DNA of 64,000 bases from Nocardia jiangxiensis NBRC 101359 (GCF_000308615.1 NZ_BAGB01000063.1:1-64000), one strand, 5' to 3'; shown: positions 1-12,788, counted from the stretch's first letter. Notes: generated by a model from the letters alone, not told the origin. A program made the numbers and translations.

Positions 1-96
1 TTGGAACGGTCCGGCTCGGACTCCCCTAATTTCGACAGGAACGCCCATGCACACCACAGCATCACTGCGGGCAGAGATCACCGGGATCTGATCGCG

Positions 97-462
97 ATGC
101 CCACTCTCGAAACCCGCATCTCCACTGGACGTCCGGAGCGATATCTGCGCCAATTCTGCAGTCACGCAACAGCTATGGGGTCCGGTGGCAGTGCTCGGAT
201 GCGCATGCACGGAACCGGCCAGGCCGCACACGATGAGGTCCGTGTGCGAGTCGAGGCGACCGGCACCGCTGCGACGGTGCACCTCGAACCCTGGGGGCAC
301 TGCACTCTGCGCGCCGAGACCGGCGCACTTCTCGTGCGGATCGATGCCGCGGAAACCACTGCGCTGCAACGCCTCCGGGATACCATCACGCGCGACCTCG
401 AACGTTTCGGGCGCGGCGAATTGACCGTGCGATGGCTTTCGGTCACCGATCCCGACGCCTAG
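97..462 (+). CDS. DUF2218 domain protein
   Basis: Protein of 121 residues, recognised as DUF2218 from the N-terminal pattern PTLETRISTGRPERYLRQFC and the later segments HLEPWGHCTL and LLVRIDAAE. The family is small and alpha/beta, and is often found near siderophore-interaction genes; its biochemical role is not established. The reading frame is open back to the window edge at base 1, but the family begins at about this MPTLETR methionine, so I start at 97. No signal peptide or membrane segment is visible. Whether it forms an operon with the SLOG gene 46 bases downstream is uncertain. Confidence 0.7.
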   Translation: MPTLETRISTGRPERYLRQFCSHATAMGSGGSARMRMHGTGQAAHDEVRVRVEATGTAATVHLEPWGHCTLRAETGALLVRIDAAETTALQRLRDTITRDLERFGRGELTVRWLSVTDPDA

Positions 463-508
463 CCTGTTCACCATGCGCATACGTCAGAACGCCTGCGAGG
501 AGTAGACC

Positions 509-1024
509 GTGTCGCCGATTCAGGTCGCCGTCTGCGGTCCGCGGGAATGCAGCGAAGCCGAGGCGGAGCATGCCCGGGTCGTCGGCGCGCTGCTGGCCGA
601 GGCCGGGGTGACAGTCTTGTGCGGAGGCGGCGCCGGGGTGATGGCTGCGGTGGCCGCGGGGGCGAGCGCGGCCGGGGGCCTGGTCATCGGCATCCGGCCC
701 GACGACGATCCGGCCACGGCCTGTGCCGGACTTTCCGCGGTGATCCGGACGAATATGGGCGAGGCGCGCAACGCCGTCCTGGTCTCCTCCGCCGACGCGG
801 TGATCGTCATCGGCGGATCCTGGGGAACCCTCTCGGAATTCGCGCTCGCCCACCGTCGCGGCACGGTTCCCGTGATCACGCTCGGCGGCTGGCAGGTGCT
901 CGACAGCACCGGCGCACCGGTGCCGAATCCCTCGATCACCGCACATACCCCAGCCGAAGCCGTCGGCTACGCACTGTCGCAGATCACCGCTGAAAGCGAA
1001 GCCCCACAAGGGGATTCCCGATAG
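509..1024 (+). CDS. SLOG-fold protein of the TIGR00725 / LOG-like family
   Basis: Protein of 171 residues with a GTG start. The glycine-rich Rossmann-like pattern (VAVCGPRECS at the N-terminus, LCGGGAGVMAAVAAGA around residues 37-52, VIGIRP, then VIVIGGSWGTLSEFALA) is that of the SLOG superfamily, which includes LOG cytokinin-activating enzymes and nucleotide-sensing proteins. The canonical LOG motif PGGxGTxxE is replaced here by GGSWGTLSE, so true LOG phosphoribohydrolase activity is doubtful and the TIGR00725 subgroup fits better. Likely cytosolic nucleotide or ligand binding; the substrate is unknown. Confidence 0.65.
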   Translation: MSPIQVAVCGPRECSEAEAEHARVVGALLAEAGVTVLCGGGAGVMAAVAAGASAAGGLVIGIRPDDDPATACAGLSAVIRTNMGEARNAVLVSSADAVIVIGGSWGTLSEFALAHRRGTVPVITLGGWQVLDSTGAPVPNPSITAHTPAEAVGYALSQITAESEAPQGDSR

Positions 1025-1182
1025 CAGAACGCCTGCTCGGCATCTCCCCGAGCCGCTGATGCAGAATCACCTGCGCGATGCGATCTTATCGGCATATCCG
1101 CCCGGATGACTCGCACTGCCGCTACTGACCATCCGTAGTGCCGCTCCCGAACCGTCGCTTTTCTGTAGCAGCCCAGAGCAAT

Positions 1183-2094
1183 TCAGCGTGGCTCATTCAT
1201 AGCCGCCCATTCTCCGAGAACGAAACCGCTTCCCGCGCGGCGGACTTCGACCGCACCCGAACCGCCGAGATGGGCGGGTATCACCAATTCCTTTTCGTCG
1301 GCGGCACGTTCGACGACGCGACGGCGGGTGGTCGCGGCTTCGCGAGGATCCAGACACAGGCAACTGCTGCAGGACGGATGCAGGAGCTGCATGGGACTGT
1401 GCACCATATCGCCGACGAAGACGGCGCGGTCGCCGTCCGATGCCAGGCGAACCACCGAGGAACCGGGAGTGTGACCGGGGGCGGACTCGAGGGTGAGATT
1501 CTCGTCGATGCGGTAGGAGCCCTCCCACAGGACACTCTGACCTCCGCGATGAACGGGAGCGAGGCTGTCCTCGTACAGGAACCTGTCGTCGGGGCGGCGG
1601 CCGTAGGCGTAGTTGTTGCCGGGGCCGAAGTACGCCTCGTCGGCGGCCGGCATCAAGTACTGCGCATTGGGGAAGGTCGGGACCCACTCACCGTCGACAG
1701 CATGCGTGTTCCAGCCGACGTGATCGCCGTGCAGATGGGTGTTGATCACGATGTCGACCTCGTCCGGATGCACACCGGCCCGTGCCATGCGATCGGGAAA
1801 GTCGCCGTGCCGATGGTGGAACAACTCTCGTCCGGGTCGCTCGCGATCGTTGCCGACACCGGTGTCGATCAGGATGGTTCGTCCTCCGCTGCGCAACACC
1901 CACGTCTGGATCGCGGCCACGGTGCGTTCGCTGTCGGAGTCCCAGTGGTCGGGGGCGAGCCAGTCGGCATTGTCCCGCCAGGTCTGCGCGGTGGTGTCGG
2001 GCAGTAGTTCCGGACCGGGCATCAACGGCCCCCGCCATTCGATGACCCGGAAGATCTCGACCTCGCCGAGCACGATGCTCTGTGAACGTTCCAT
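1183..2094 (-). CDS. MBL-fold metallo-hydrolase
   Basis: Protein of 303 residues carrying the metal-binding motif INTHLHGDHVGWN (HxHxDH) near residue 120. Further metal-ligand candidates are the His of APGHTPGSS and the Asp of VFVGDMVHS, followed by a C-terminal PAHLGG histidine. This is a complete metallo-beta-lactamase-fold hydrolase of the COG0491 type, a group that includes lactonases and various esterases; the substrate cannot be told from sequence. No signal peptide. It diverges from an AraC regulator across about 100 bases, so that regulator probably controls it. Confidence 0.8.
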   Translation of the reverse strand: MERSQSIVLGEVEIFRVIEWRGPLMPGPELLPDTTAQTWRDNADWLAPDHWDSDSERTVAAIQTWVLRSGGRTILIDTGVGNDRERPGRELFHHRHGDFPDRMARAGVHPDEVDIVINTHLHGDHVGWNTHAVDGEWVPTFPNAQYLMPAADEAYFGPGNNYAYGRRPDDRFLYEDSLAPVHRGGQSVLWEGSYRIDENLTLESAPGHTPGSSVVRLASDGDRAVFVGDMVHSPMQLLHPSCSSCLCLDPREAATTRRRVVERAADEKELVIPAHLGGSGAVEVRRAGSGFVLGEWAAMNEPR

Positions 2095-2124
2095 ACCTCT
2101 CAGACTATGGAGACCAATATGAGC

Positions 2125-2141
2125 TTATCAATGCTCGATAA
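2125..2141. promoter_or_regulatory. Candidate operator in the MBL/araC divergent promoter
   Basis: Five-base inverted repeat TTATC-N7-GATAA in the unusually AT-rich gap between the divergent MBL hydrolase and AraC-family genes. The position suits a shared regulator site, but the repeat is short and the assignment is inference only. Confidence 0.3.
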
Positions 2142-2197
2142 TCTCCTCTAGATACGCATAAGTCTCAGTATTGATCCGAATCGCTATTCTGGACCGC

Positions 2198-3148
2198 ATG
2201 GATGTACTGAGCGACGCGATCGCCGCCGTGCGCCTGGGGCAGCCGTCGTCGAGCCGACTGCGCACCCGGGAGCGCGGCTGGTCCACCCGGCTGGACCCCT
2301 ACGACGGCGCGGGTTTCCACATCGTCCTGCGGGGCAGCTGCTGGGTGCTCCCCAGCGCGGGCGATCCGGTTCTGCTGGGGCCCGGCGACGCGGTACTGCT
2401 GCCGCACGGCACCGAGCACGTACTCGCCGACCATCCACTGGACGCGCGAGCCATGGCCCGCGCGGTGCCGTTCGAACGATGGCGCGATATGCAGATGCCC
2501 GAAATATCCTCGGACACTGCCGAATTCGAGATCCTGTGCGGCAAATACCGGCTCGACCGCCGAGGGCAGCACCCCCTCGTCGCCGAACTGCCGCAGCTGA
2601 TCCACCTGCCGACCCGCATCGGCGACCGCATCGAACTCCGCTCCGCGATCGATCTGCTCGGACTCGAACTGGACCGGCGCGGCCCCGGCTCGTGCATCGC
2701 GGTCCCCGGCCTGCTCGACCTGCTGCTGATCTACATGATCCGCGCGTGGATGACCGAATCCAGTACCGGTCTGTGGCCTGCCGCACTGACCGATCCGATC
2801 ACCGCGGCCGCCCTGCGCGCCCTGCACACCGACCCGGCCGCACCCTGGACCATCGACCGCCTCGCCGCCGAGACCGGCGTCTCCCGAGCCACCCTCGCCC
2901 GCCGATTCACCGCCCTGATCGGCCAGCCCCCGATGGCATACCTCACCTGGTGGCGCATGACCCGCGCCGCGGTCCTACTCCGCGACACCGCAGACCCGTT
3001 GGCCACCATCGCATCTCAGGTCGGCTACGCCACCCCCTACGCCTTCTCGCACGCCTTCACCAGACAATTCGGCCGATCCCCCGGCCGCTACCGCACCACC
3101 CACACCCGAATCCCCACCCCCACAACCCCATTCGCCGCCGCCGACTGA
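2198..3148 (+). CDS. AraC-family transcriptional regulator (cupin_6 N-terminus)
   Basis: Protein of 316 residues. The N-terminal half has the cupin-like ligand domain of the AraC/cupin_6 group (MDVLSDAIAAVRLGQPSSSR start, GAGFHIVLRGSCWV, GPGDAVLLPHGTEHVLAD). The C-terminal 100 residues carry two helix-turn-helix units, the first at WTIDRLAAETGVSRATLARR and the second at LATIASQVGYATPYAFSHAF, followed by the GRSPGRYR signature. I start at 2198 because the family begins MDVLSDA; an in-frame start at 2171 would only add nine unlikely residues. It probably regulates the divergent MBL hydrolase. Confidence 0.85.
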   Translation: MDVLSDAIAAVRLGQPSSSRLRTRERGWSTRLDPYDGAGFHIVLRGSCWVLPSAGDPVLLGPGDAVLLPHGTEHVLADHPLDARAMARAVPFERWRDMQMPEISSDTAEFEILCGKYRLDRRGQHPLVAELPQLIHLPTRIGDRIELRSAIDLLGLELDRRGPGSCIAVPGLLDLLLIYMIRAWMTESSTGLWPAALTDPITAAALRALHTDPAAPWTIDRLAAETGVSRATLARRFTALIGQPPMAYLTWWRMTRAAVLLRDTADPLATIASQVGYATPYAFSHAFTRQFGRSPGRYRTTHTRIPTPTTPFAAAD

Positions 3149-3150
3149 CC

Positions 3151-3750
3151 CTACGCCTGCTCCAACGCATCGAACGGAATAGTCGCCTCCACCGGCTCAT
3201 CGAGCAACAACACCCGGCGGTGCACAGTGTGAACGAGATACCGCCGTCCCGACCAGTCCAGCCGATACTCCTCGATCTCCTCGATCCGTTCTTCCTTCTG
3301 ATCGAGCCGAATGATGAGATATATCGGAATCCCGGCTGTCGCATACTGAATGCGCTTGTCGTTGATATCCACATCGATGGTCGATCCGGATGTCACCTCG
3401 ACCACCAGCAAGATGTGCTCACGCACGGAGTTGACCTCGTACGGCTCACAATCACGAATCCACACGTCGGGGTAGCGGATATTCAATCGCCGATCCTCGG
3501 CTGGGGACTCGGAATCTGCGAATCGCGCCGCGACATCGGAATCGACCACCGTACACGGGCCACCGGGACGTCGCGCCGCCTCCAACAGCCCGGCCAGCCG
3601 CCGAACGACGCGGCTGTGCAGCGGGCTCTGGACCGACAGCGGGATGACCAGCCCCTGCACGATCTCGATATCGCCGAGACCGTCTGCCTTTCCGTCGGCA
3701 AATTCCTCCGCGGTCAGACGTAGTTCACGATGCTTGTCCGGGGCGCTCAT
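3151..3750 (-). CDS. Uma2-family (DUF820) PD-(D/E)XK nuclease-like protein
   Basis: Protein of 199 residues. The fold is suggested by the order RLTAEEFADG / EIVQGLVIPLSVQSPLHSRVVRRLAGLLE / YPDVWIRDCE / ILLVVEVTSGSTIDVDINDKRIQYATAGIPIYLII. This matches the Uma2 family, with the PDV aspartate, the VEV glutamate and a downstream K (DKRIQYA) as the likely PD-(D/E)XK triad. Such proteins are abundant in actinomycetes and cyanobacteria and their role is unknown. Start chosen at MSAPDKH rather than 12 codons upstream. Its stop lies two bases past that of the convergent araC gene. Confidence 0.75.
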   Translation of the reverse strand: MSAPDKHRELRLTAEEFADGKADGLGDIEIVQGLVIPLSVQSPLHSRVVRRLAGLLEAARRPGGPCTVVDSDVAARFADSESPAEDRRLNIRYPDVWIRDCEPYEVNSVREHILLVVEVTSGSTIDVDINDKRIQYATAGIPIYLIIRLDQKEERIEEIEEYRLDWSGRRYLVHTVHRRVLLLDEPVEATIPFDALEQA

Positions 3751-3798
3751 GCCGAGATCCTCGCAGATCCGACTACATCGGGCCATGACCGAACGTAC

Positions 3799-4517
3799 TC
3801 AATGCGGCCAGTAGGTGTGCCAATCGGCTGCGGTCAGGGGAACGCGGTGGCCGCGGGCCTGTTCGGCGGTGTCCTCGGCGGTGCGGATGGCGTCGGCGAA
3901 GGTGAGGGTGGCTTTGCGGAGGCGTTCTTCGGCGCTTTCGGGGGCGCCGAGACGGATCTCCCGGAGGAGGTCTGGGACGAGGTCTTCGGGCAGGCCCGCC
4001 TTGGCGCTGCGGGAGCGGACCTTTTCGGCCAGGGCCAGGGCGGGTTGGGCCATGGCTATGCCGTCCAGGCAGGAGCGGCGGGACTTCTCCGCGGATTTCC
4101 GTTCCTCCCAGGCTTTTTCCTGGGCGGCGATCTTCTCCGCGACGGTGGCATCGGGATCGATCGGATCCTCGCGCAGGTGCGGGCTGCGGTGCACGAGTTT
4201 GGCGACCAGGGCGGCGGCTACCTCGTCGACGGTGAATTCGCCTGCGGCCTCGGCGATTCGGGAATGGAACAGGACCTGCAGCAGCAGATCGCCGAGTTCC
4301 TCCTTGACGGTGGCCGTATCGCCCTGCTGGATCGCGTCGAGCAGTTCGTAGGTCTCCTCGAGCAGGTACGGGCGCAGGGAATCGTGCGTCTGGGTGACCT
4401 CCCAGCCGCCGAAACTCCACAGCCGGTCCATCACCTCGACGGCCTCGGTCAGACCGTGCGCCACCTGTGCGGAATCGGCCGTGTGCGCCGGATCCGTCGC
4501 ATCGGATTCGGGAGCAC

Positions 4518-4521
<4 letters not shown>
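3799..4521 (-). CDS. mazG: Nucleoside triphosphate pyrophosphohydrolase MazG
   Basis: Protein of 240 residues. The MazG metal-binding pattern is clear: LLEETYELLDAI (EExxE) then VKEELGDLLLQVLFHSRIA (ExxD) around residues 45-80. The enzyme hydrolyses (d)NTPs to NMPs and pyrophosphate and cleans up aberrant nucleotides. The ATG at 4521 overlaps the mfd stop by four bases (ATGA), so the two are translationally coupled; a much longer reading frame upstream is only mfd read in another frame. The mfd-mazG pair is conserved in mycobacteria. A single EExxE/ExxD set is seen, rather than the two MazG domains of the E. coli protein. Confidence 0.93.
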
Positions 4522-8132
<3,611 letters not shown>

Positions 8133-8247
8133 GAACAGACTCCTGGCGCAAATGGGCATCACACGGCGGCCAACCGAGTCTAATCACCACCCCCGACAGC
8201 TCCCCGCCCAGTCCCCGTTCGGACCGAGCTGCGCCACGGTCCGAAAT

Positions 8248-8895
8248 TCAGGGCACGTAGCGGCGCAGGCGCCGCGCGGCGAACTCGCGGAAGTACGCGA
8301 GTTTCTCCTCCGGGACGATCGACGGGAGCAGGAAGTACCACAGGCGTTCCATGCGTACGGCCATCTGATCGATCGAGTCCGTGCCCACGGCGGTGATGTG
8401 CACGCCCGCGGTCATCTCCTGCAGCAGCATCCCGATCGTGTCGGGGTCAAGGTCACTCTTCAGATCCCCCTGAGCGACAGCGCGTTCGGCGAGCAGGCGG
8501 TGCGTCTCACCCCAGGTCTTGGCGATGTTGTCGCCGCTGGCGCCGCGGTAGTCGCCGATCTGATGGGTCAGCTTGAGCATCGCGCCGACCATCGGGTCGT
8601 TCATGGTGAGATCGGCTACCACGTAGGTGATTCCGATGGATGCCTCGAGTGCGGGCACCCGCGGATCGAAGAAGCCCTGACACGCGCTGACCAGGCGTTC
8701 GTTGCCCTGGTCGACCACCGCGCGAGCCAGCTCCTCCTTGGAGCCGAAGTGGAAGTACAACGCGCCCTTGGTGACATTGGACTGCGCGATGATCTCGCTC
8801 AGGCTCGCGTTCGCGTAGCCCAGGCGCAGAAAGACATCGGCCGCGCCCGCAAGGACGGAATCGCGCGTGATCTCCGCGCGCGCTTGCCTAGCCAT
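8248..8895 (-). CDS. TetR-family regulator, ScbR/ArpA-like
   Basis: Protein of 215 residues with an N-terminal TetR helix-turn-helix (residues about 10-56: ASLSEIIAQSNVTKGALYFHFGSKEELARAVV). The KGALYFHFxSKEELA pattern and total length resemble the gamma-butyrolactone-receptor (ScbR/ArpA) subgroup, though no autoregulator synthase is in the window. The ligand pocket cannot be verified by eye. It lies between mfd and the conserved TetR gene, where mycobacteria have nothing, so it looks like an insertion into the core block. A tandem 18-base repeat sits 25 bases upstream of its start. Confidence 0.75.
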   Translation of the reverse strand: MARQARAEITRDSVLAGAADVFLRLGYANASLSEIIAQSNVTKGALYFHFGSKEELARAVVDQGNERLVSACQGFFDPRVPALEASIGITYVVADLTMNDPMVGAMLKLTHQIGDYRGASGDNIAKTWGETHRLLAERAVAQGDLKSDLDPDTIGMLLQEMTAGVHITAVGTDSIDQMAVRMERLWYFLLPSIVPEEKLAYFREFAARRLRRYVP

Positions 8896-8920
8896 CAGAT
8901 CCGCCTGTCCTCAATCCAGC

Positions 8921-8956
8921 CATCCCGAAGTAGACCGACATCCCGAAGTTGACCGA
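8921..8956. repeat. Two tandem 18-bp direct repeats upstream of the ScbR-like gene
   Basis: Copies at 8921-8938 and 8939-8956 read CATCCCGAAGTNGACCGA and differ at a single base (A or T at position 12). They lie immediately upstream of the minus-strand TetR gene, where an autoregulatory operator or promoter would be expected. The role as binding site is inference. Confidence 0.55.
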
Positions 8957-9114
8957 CATCACAGCTCGAACAGCACTTGAAGGATGGGTGAACCGTACCA
9001 TCCGACCGGCCCGCGCCAGTGGAATCGAGCATTCAGACCGGCCTCCGTCGCTAATTTTGGGTTAACTGTCCAGTTCCTCCGCCGATTACGCACCGTACCG
9101 ACGCGTGAGGCGAA

Positions 9115-9789
9115 TTACGGTGTTGCGCCGCCGGAAGATTCAGGGACCCCGCTGGGCCATTCCGACGCCAGCTGCGGATCGGCCTCTAGGTGGGTCAGCC
9201 CGTTCCAGCAGAGATTGACCAGATGCGCGGCGACCACTTCCTTGGAGGGTTCGCGCTCGTCCAGCCACCAGGTCGCGGCCGTGGCGACCATGCCGACCAG
9301 TGCCTGCGCGTACAGCGTGGCCAGGCTGGTGTCGAAGCCGCGTCGGCCGAAATCCCCGGCGAGAATATGGGCGACCTGGTTGACCGCCTCGTTCAGCAGG
9401 CTCGAGTAGGTGCCCTCGGCCGCGGCGGCGGGTTGATCGCGCATCAGAATGCGGAATCCGTCGGTGCGTTCCTCGATATAGGTCAGCAACGCCAGTGCCA
9501 CCTGCTCCAGGCGCACCCGCGACCGATTCTGCGTCAGCGAGGAGGTGACCATGTGCAGCAGCGAGGACATCTCCCGGTCCACGACGACCGCGTACAGCCC
9601 CTCTTTACCGCCGAAATGTTCGTAGACAACGGGTTTGGACACCTGAGCCCGCTGTGCGATCTCCTCGATCGAGGTGGCGTCGTAACCGCGTTCGGCGAAC
9701 AGTGTCCGACCGATTTCGATCAACTGTTGCCGCCGTTGGGTTCCGGTCATGCGCGCCCGCCCCACCCGGTTCGAATCACCCGAGGTCAT
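9115..9789 (-). CDS. TetR-family regulator (Rv1019-type)
   Basis: Protein of 224 residues. The helix-turn-helix is GYDATSIEEIAQRAQVSKPVVYEHFGGKEGLYAVVV, and a TetR C-terminal domain with several aromatic helices follows. The position between glmU and mfd corresponds to the conserved TetR gene Rv1019 of M. tuberculosis, and the sequence type fits. I start at MTSGDSNRV, ten codons inside the longest frame. The effector and target genes are not evident from this sequence; the flanking glmU and mfd promoters are possible targets. Confidence 0.8.
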   Translation of the reverse strand: MTSGDSNRVGRARMTGTQRRQQLIEIGRTLFAERGYDATSIEEIAQRAQVSKPVVYEHFGGKEGLYAVVVDREMSSLLHMVTSSLTQNRSRVRLEQVALALLTYIEERTDGFRILMRDQPAAAAEGTYSSLLNEAVNQVAHILAGDFGRRGFDTSLATLYAQALVGMVATAATWWLDEREPSKEVVAAHLVNLCWNGLTHLEADPQLASEWPSGVPESSGGATP

Positions 9790-10153
9790 CACCCACCACC
9801 TCCCTGTGCATCCGTCCAACTTGCCACGACAACTCTTGCAGACCGTCCATACCGCGCGCGCGGTACCCTGTCGCGCGGTCTGTTGAACACCACATCTTCA
9901 CCCCCGGATTCCAGTACGAATTCCCCATTTCCCGCCCGTCCCGCAACGCTCCGGCCACCGAAGAATCACCAGTAACTCAGCCACCTGCGGCCGTGCTGCG
10001 GACCCACCCGCGCACCGACCGGGAATCCCCTGCCGCGCGACCCGACGAAAAGTCATAGGCGGGCCGGACTGGCCGTAGATACCCTGGGCATGCGAGGATC
10101 TACGCGCATGCCGTGGCGCAGCGGTGGGTTCGCGAGATCCGCCGGTGTGGCAA
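9790..10153. other. Intergenic region before tRNA-Gln
   Basis: About 360 bases between the TetR gene and tRNA-Gln. I see no supported gene: the frames here lack coding character. It must hold the TetR promoter and, near its right end, the tRNA promoter. No clear inverted repeat was found. Confidence 0.4.
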
Positions 10154-10224
10154 TCCGCCGTAGTGTAATGGCAGCACCACTGATTTTGGTTCAGTTAGTC
10201 CAGGTTCGAGTCCTGGCGGCGGAG
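10154..10224 (+). tRNA. tRNA-Gln (anticodon TTG)
   Basis: A complete cloverleaf can be folded. The acceptor stem TCCGCCG pairs with CGGCGGA, the anticodon arm ACTGA-TTTTGGT-TCAGT shows TTG at positions 34-36, and the T arm is CCAGG-TTCGAGT-CCTGG. The 3' CCA is not encoded; G is the discriminator base. It lies 96 bases upstream of glmU, the usual actinobacterial arrangement. Confidence 0.95.
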
Positions 10225-10320
10225 CTCGGGAGCGCGGTGACTATGGTGGTCCGCGCCCGACCCACCCGATTACATCCGATACTGACGACGACACCCGACG
10301 ACGCCAGCCGAGGGAGATCC

Positions 10321-11811
10321 ATGCCACAGCAGACCGCCGTCGTCGTTCTCGCTGCCGGAGCCGGAACTCGAATGCGGTCCAAGACACCGAAGGTGCTGCA
10401 CTCGATGGCCGGACGCAGCATGCTCGCGCACGCGCTGCATGCCGCCGACGAGATCGACCCCACGTACCTCGTCGCCGTCATCGGCCACGACCGCCATCAG
10501 GTCGGCGCGGCAGTGAATGCTGTTGCGGCGGAACTGAATCGGGAGATCGTCTCGGCCGTTCAGGACCAGCAGCTCGGCACCGGGCACGCCGTGCAGTGTG
10601 CACTCGGAGCACTGCCGGAGGACTTCACCGGCGATCTGCTGGTCACCTCCGCCGACGTGCCACTGCTGGACGGGCACACCCTCTCGGCCCTGCTCGACGA
10701 ACATCGCAGCTACCCCGAACGTTCCGCGGTCACCGTGCTGACCTTCGAACCCGAGGATCCCAACGGATACGGCCGCATCGTCCGCGACGACAAGGGCCGG
10801 GTGCTCGAGATCGTCGAACACGCCGACGCCACCCCGGAACAGGCCGCGATCAACGAGGTCAACTCGGGTGTGTACGTCTTCGACGCCACCGTGCTGCGGG
10901 TCATGATCGGTCGCCTCACCACCGCCAACGCGCAGCACGAGCTCTACCTGACCGATGTGCTGAAGCTGGCCCGCGAAGCCGGGCATCCGGTGCACGGCGC
11001 GCGGCTGATCGATGCGAACAAGGTGACCGGCGTCAACGACCGGGTGCAGATGGCCGCGGCCGCCCGAACCCTGAACCGCTACATCCTCGAACGACATATG
11101 CGCGCCGGGGTCACCGTCATCGATCCGGCCAGCACCTGGGTCGATGCGAGCGTGCGGATCGGCCGCGACGCGGTGCTGCGACCCGGTGTGCAGTTGATGG
11201 GCAACACCGTCGTCGGCGAGGACGCCGAGGTCGGGCCGGACAGCACACTCACCGACGTGATCGTCGGCGACGGCGCGCGCGTGGTGCGCACGCACGGTGA
11301 GGGTGCGACCATCGGCCCCTCGGCCACCATCGGCCCCTTCGCCTACCTGCGGCCCGGCACCATCGTCGGAATCTCCGGCAAGCTCGGAGCTTTCGTCGAG
11401 ACCAAGAACGCCTCGATCGGCGCGCACACCAAAGTGCCGCATCTGACCTACGTCGGCGACGCGACCATCGGCGAATACAGCAACATCGGCGCTTCCAGCG
11501 TGTTCGTCAACTACGACGGTGTGAACAAGCACCACACCACCATCGGCTCACACGTCCGGACCGGCAGCGACACCATGTTCATCGCCCCGGTCACGGTGGG
11601 TGACGGCGCCTATTCGGCGGCGGGTACTGTGCTGCGTAGAAACGTTCCGCCCGGCGCTCTGGCCGTCTCGGGTGGTGCACAGCGCAATATCGAGGGCTGG
11701 GTGCAGCGGAAACGTCCAGGGACCGCATCAGCGCAGGCCGCGGCCGAGGCACTCGAGGCCGCAGACACAGCGAGTCAAGCAACCGAGCAAAAGGATGGCA
11801 ACAGAGAGTGA
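10321..11811 (+). CDS. glmU: Bifunctional GlmU: GlcNAc-1-P uridylyltransferase / glucosamine-1-P acetyltransferase
   Basis: Protein of 496 residues. The N-terminal pyrophosphorylase domain begins VVLAAGAGTRMRSKTPKVLH, the signature for UTP binding, with the GTGHAVQCA and NGYGRIVRDD motifs. The C-terminal half is a left-handed beta-helix of hexapeptide repeats with KVPHLTYVGDA and NIGASSVFVNYDG, the acetyl-CoA site. It makes UDP-GlcNAc for peptidoglycan. The longest frame starts at 10090 but reads through tRNA-Gln; MPQQTAV at 10321 with upstream GGGAGA is the proper start. The stop overlaps the prs GTG start by four bases. Confidence 0.97.
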   Translation: MPQQTAVVVLAAGAGTRMRSKTPKVLHSMAGRSMLAHALHAADEIDPTYLVAVIGHDRHQVGAAVNAVAAELNREIVSAVQDQQLGTGHAVQCALGALPEDFTGDLLVTSADVPLLDGHTLSALLDEHRSYPERSAVTVLTFEPEDPNGYGRIVRDDKGRVLEIVEHADATPEQAAINEVNSGVYVFDATVLRVMIGRLTTANAQHELYLTDVLKLAREAGHPVHGARLIDANKVTGVNDRVQMAAAARTLNRYILERHMRAGVTVIDPASTWVDASVRIGRDAVLRPGVQLMGNTVVGEDAEVGPDSTLTDVIVGDGARVVRTHGEGATIGPSATIGPFAYLRPGTIVGISGKLGAFVETKNASIGAHTKVPHLTYVGDATIGEYSNIGASSVFVNYDGVNKHHTTIGSHVRTGSDTMFIAPVTVGDGAYSAAGTVLRRNVPPGALAVSGGAQRNIEGWVQRKRPGTASAQAAAEALEAADTASQATEQKDGNRE

Positions 11812-12788
11812 CCGCGTTCTCGACCGATAACCAGAAGAACCTGATGCTGTTCTCGGGGCGCTCTCACCCCGAGTTGGCCGAGCAGGTCGCGAAGGAGCTG
11901 GACGTCTCCATCACCCCGCAAACGGCTCGCGACTTCGCCAACGGGGAGATCTTCGTCCGGTTCGAGGAATCCGTGCGCGGCTCGGACGCCTTTGTGCTGC
12001 AAAGCTTTCCGGCCCCTCTGAACGAGTGGCTGATGGAGCACCTGATCATGATCGACGCGCTCAAGCGCGGGTCCGCCAAGCGGATCACCTCGGTGCTGCC
12101 CTTCTACCCGTACGCCCGTCAGGACAAGAAGCACCGCGGCCGCGAGCCCATCTCCGCGCGCCTGGTCGCCGACATGCTCAAGACCGCCGGCGCGGACCGC
12201 ATCATCACCGTCGATCTGCACACCGATCAGATCCAGGGCTTCTTCGACGGCCCGGTGGACCACATGCACGCGCTGGTCCAGCTCTCGGAATACGTGCGCA
12301 CCCACTACTCCACCGAGAACGTCACCGTCGTATCCCCCGACGCGGGCCGGGTCAAGGTCGCCGAGAAGTGGGCCGACTCGCTCAGCGGCGCACCGGTCGC
12401 GTTCATCCACAAGACCCGCGACCCGTTGGTCCCCAACCAGGTCAAATCGCATCGCCCGGTCGGTGAGGTCGAAGGCCGCACCTGCATCCTGATCGACGAC
12501 ATGATCGACACCGGCGGCACCATCGCCGAAGCTGTGCGAGTTCTGCGCGAAGCCGGTGCGGGCGATGTCGTCATCGCCGCCACCCACGGGGTGCTGTCGG
12601 CCCCGGCCGCCGAGCGGCTGTCCTCGTGTGGGGCGAAGGAGGTGATCGTCACGAATACGCTGCCGATCACCGAGGACAAGAAGTTTCCTTCGCTGACGGT
12701 GTTGTCTATTGCTCCGTTGTTGGCTCGGACCATTCGTGAGGTCTTCGAGAACGGGTCTGTTACCGGGTTGTTCAACGGGAATGCTTGA
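11808..12788 (+). CDS. prs: Ribose-phosphate pyrophosphokinase
   Basis: Protein of 326 residues making PRPP from ribose-5-phosphate and ATP. Visible motifs are the N-terminal LMLFSGRSHPELAEQVAKEL, the catalytic flexible-loop region YARQDKKHRGREPISARLVADML, and the PRPP-binding loop CILIDDMIDTGGTIAEA. The GTG start overlaps the glmU stop (GTGA), so they form one operon. In M. tuberculosis the same glmU-prsA pair is followed by lpqT-rplY-pth; here that continuation is missing and the genes rplY-pth appear about 38 kb away on the other strand. Confidence 0.97.
   Translation: MTAFSTDNQKNLMLFSGRSHPELAEQVAKELDVSITPQTARDFANGEIFVRFEESVRGSDAFVLQSFPAPLNEWLMEHLIMIDALKRGSAKRITSVLPFYPYARQDKKHRGREPISARLVADMLKTAGADRIITVDLHTDQIQGFFDGPVDHMHALVQLSEYVRTHYSTENVTVVSPDAGRVKVAEKWADSLSGAPVAFIHKTRDPLVPNQVKSHRPVGEVEGRTCILIDDMIDTGGTIAEAVRVLREAGAGDVVIAATHGVLSAPAAERLSSCGAKEVIVTNTLPITEDKKFPSLTVLSIAPLLARTIREVFENGSVTGLFNGNA

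Noticed and set aside
1..96. Longer start of the DUF2218 gene at base 1
   Set aside because: Residues before MPTLETR have no family match and the frame simply remains open to the window edge.
10090..10320. N-terminal extension of GlmU
   Set aside because: The extension would translate tRNA-Gln; the GlmU family starts at the methionine before TAVVVLAAGAGTRM.
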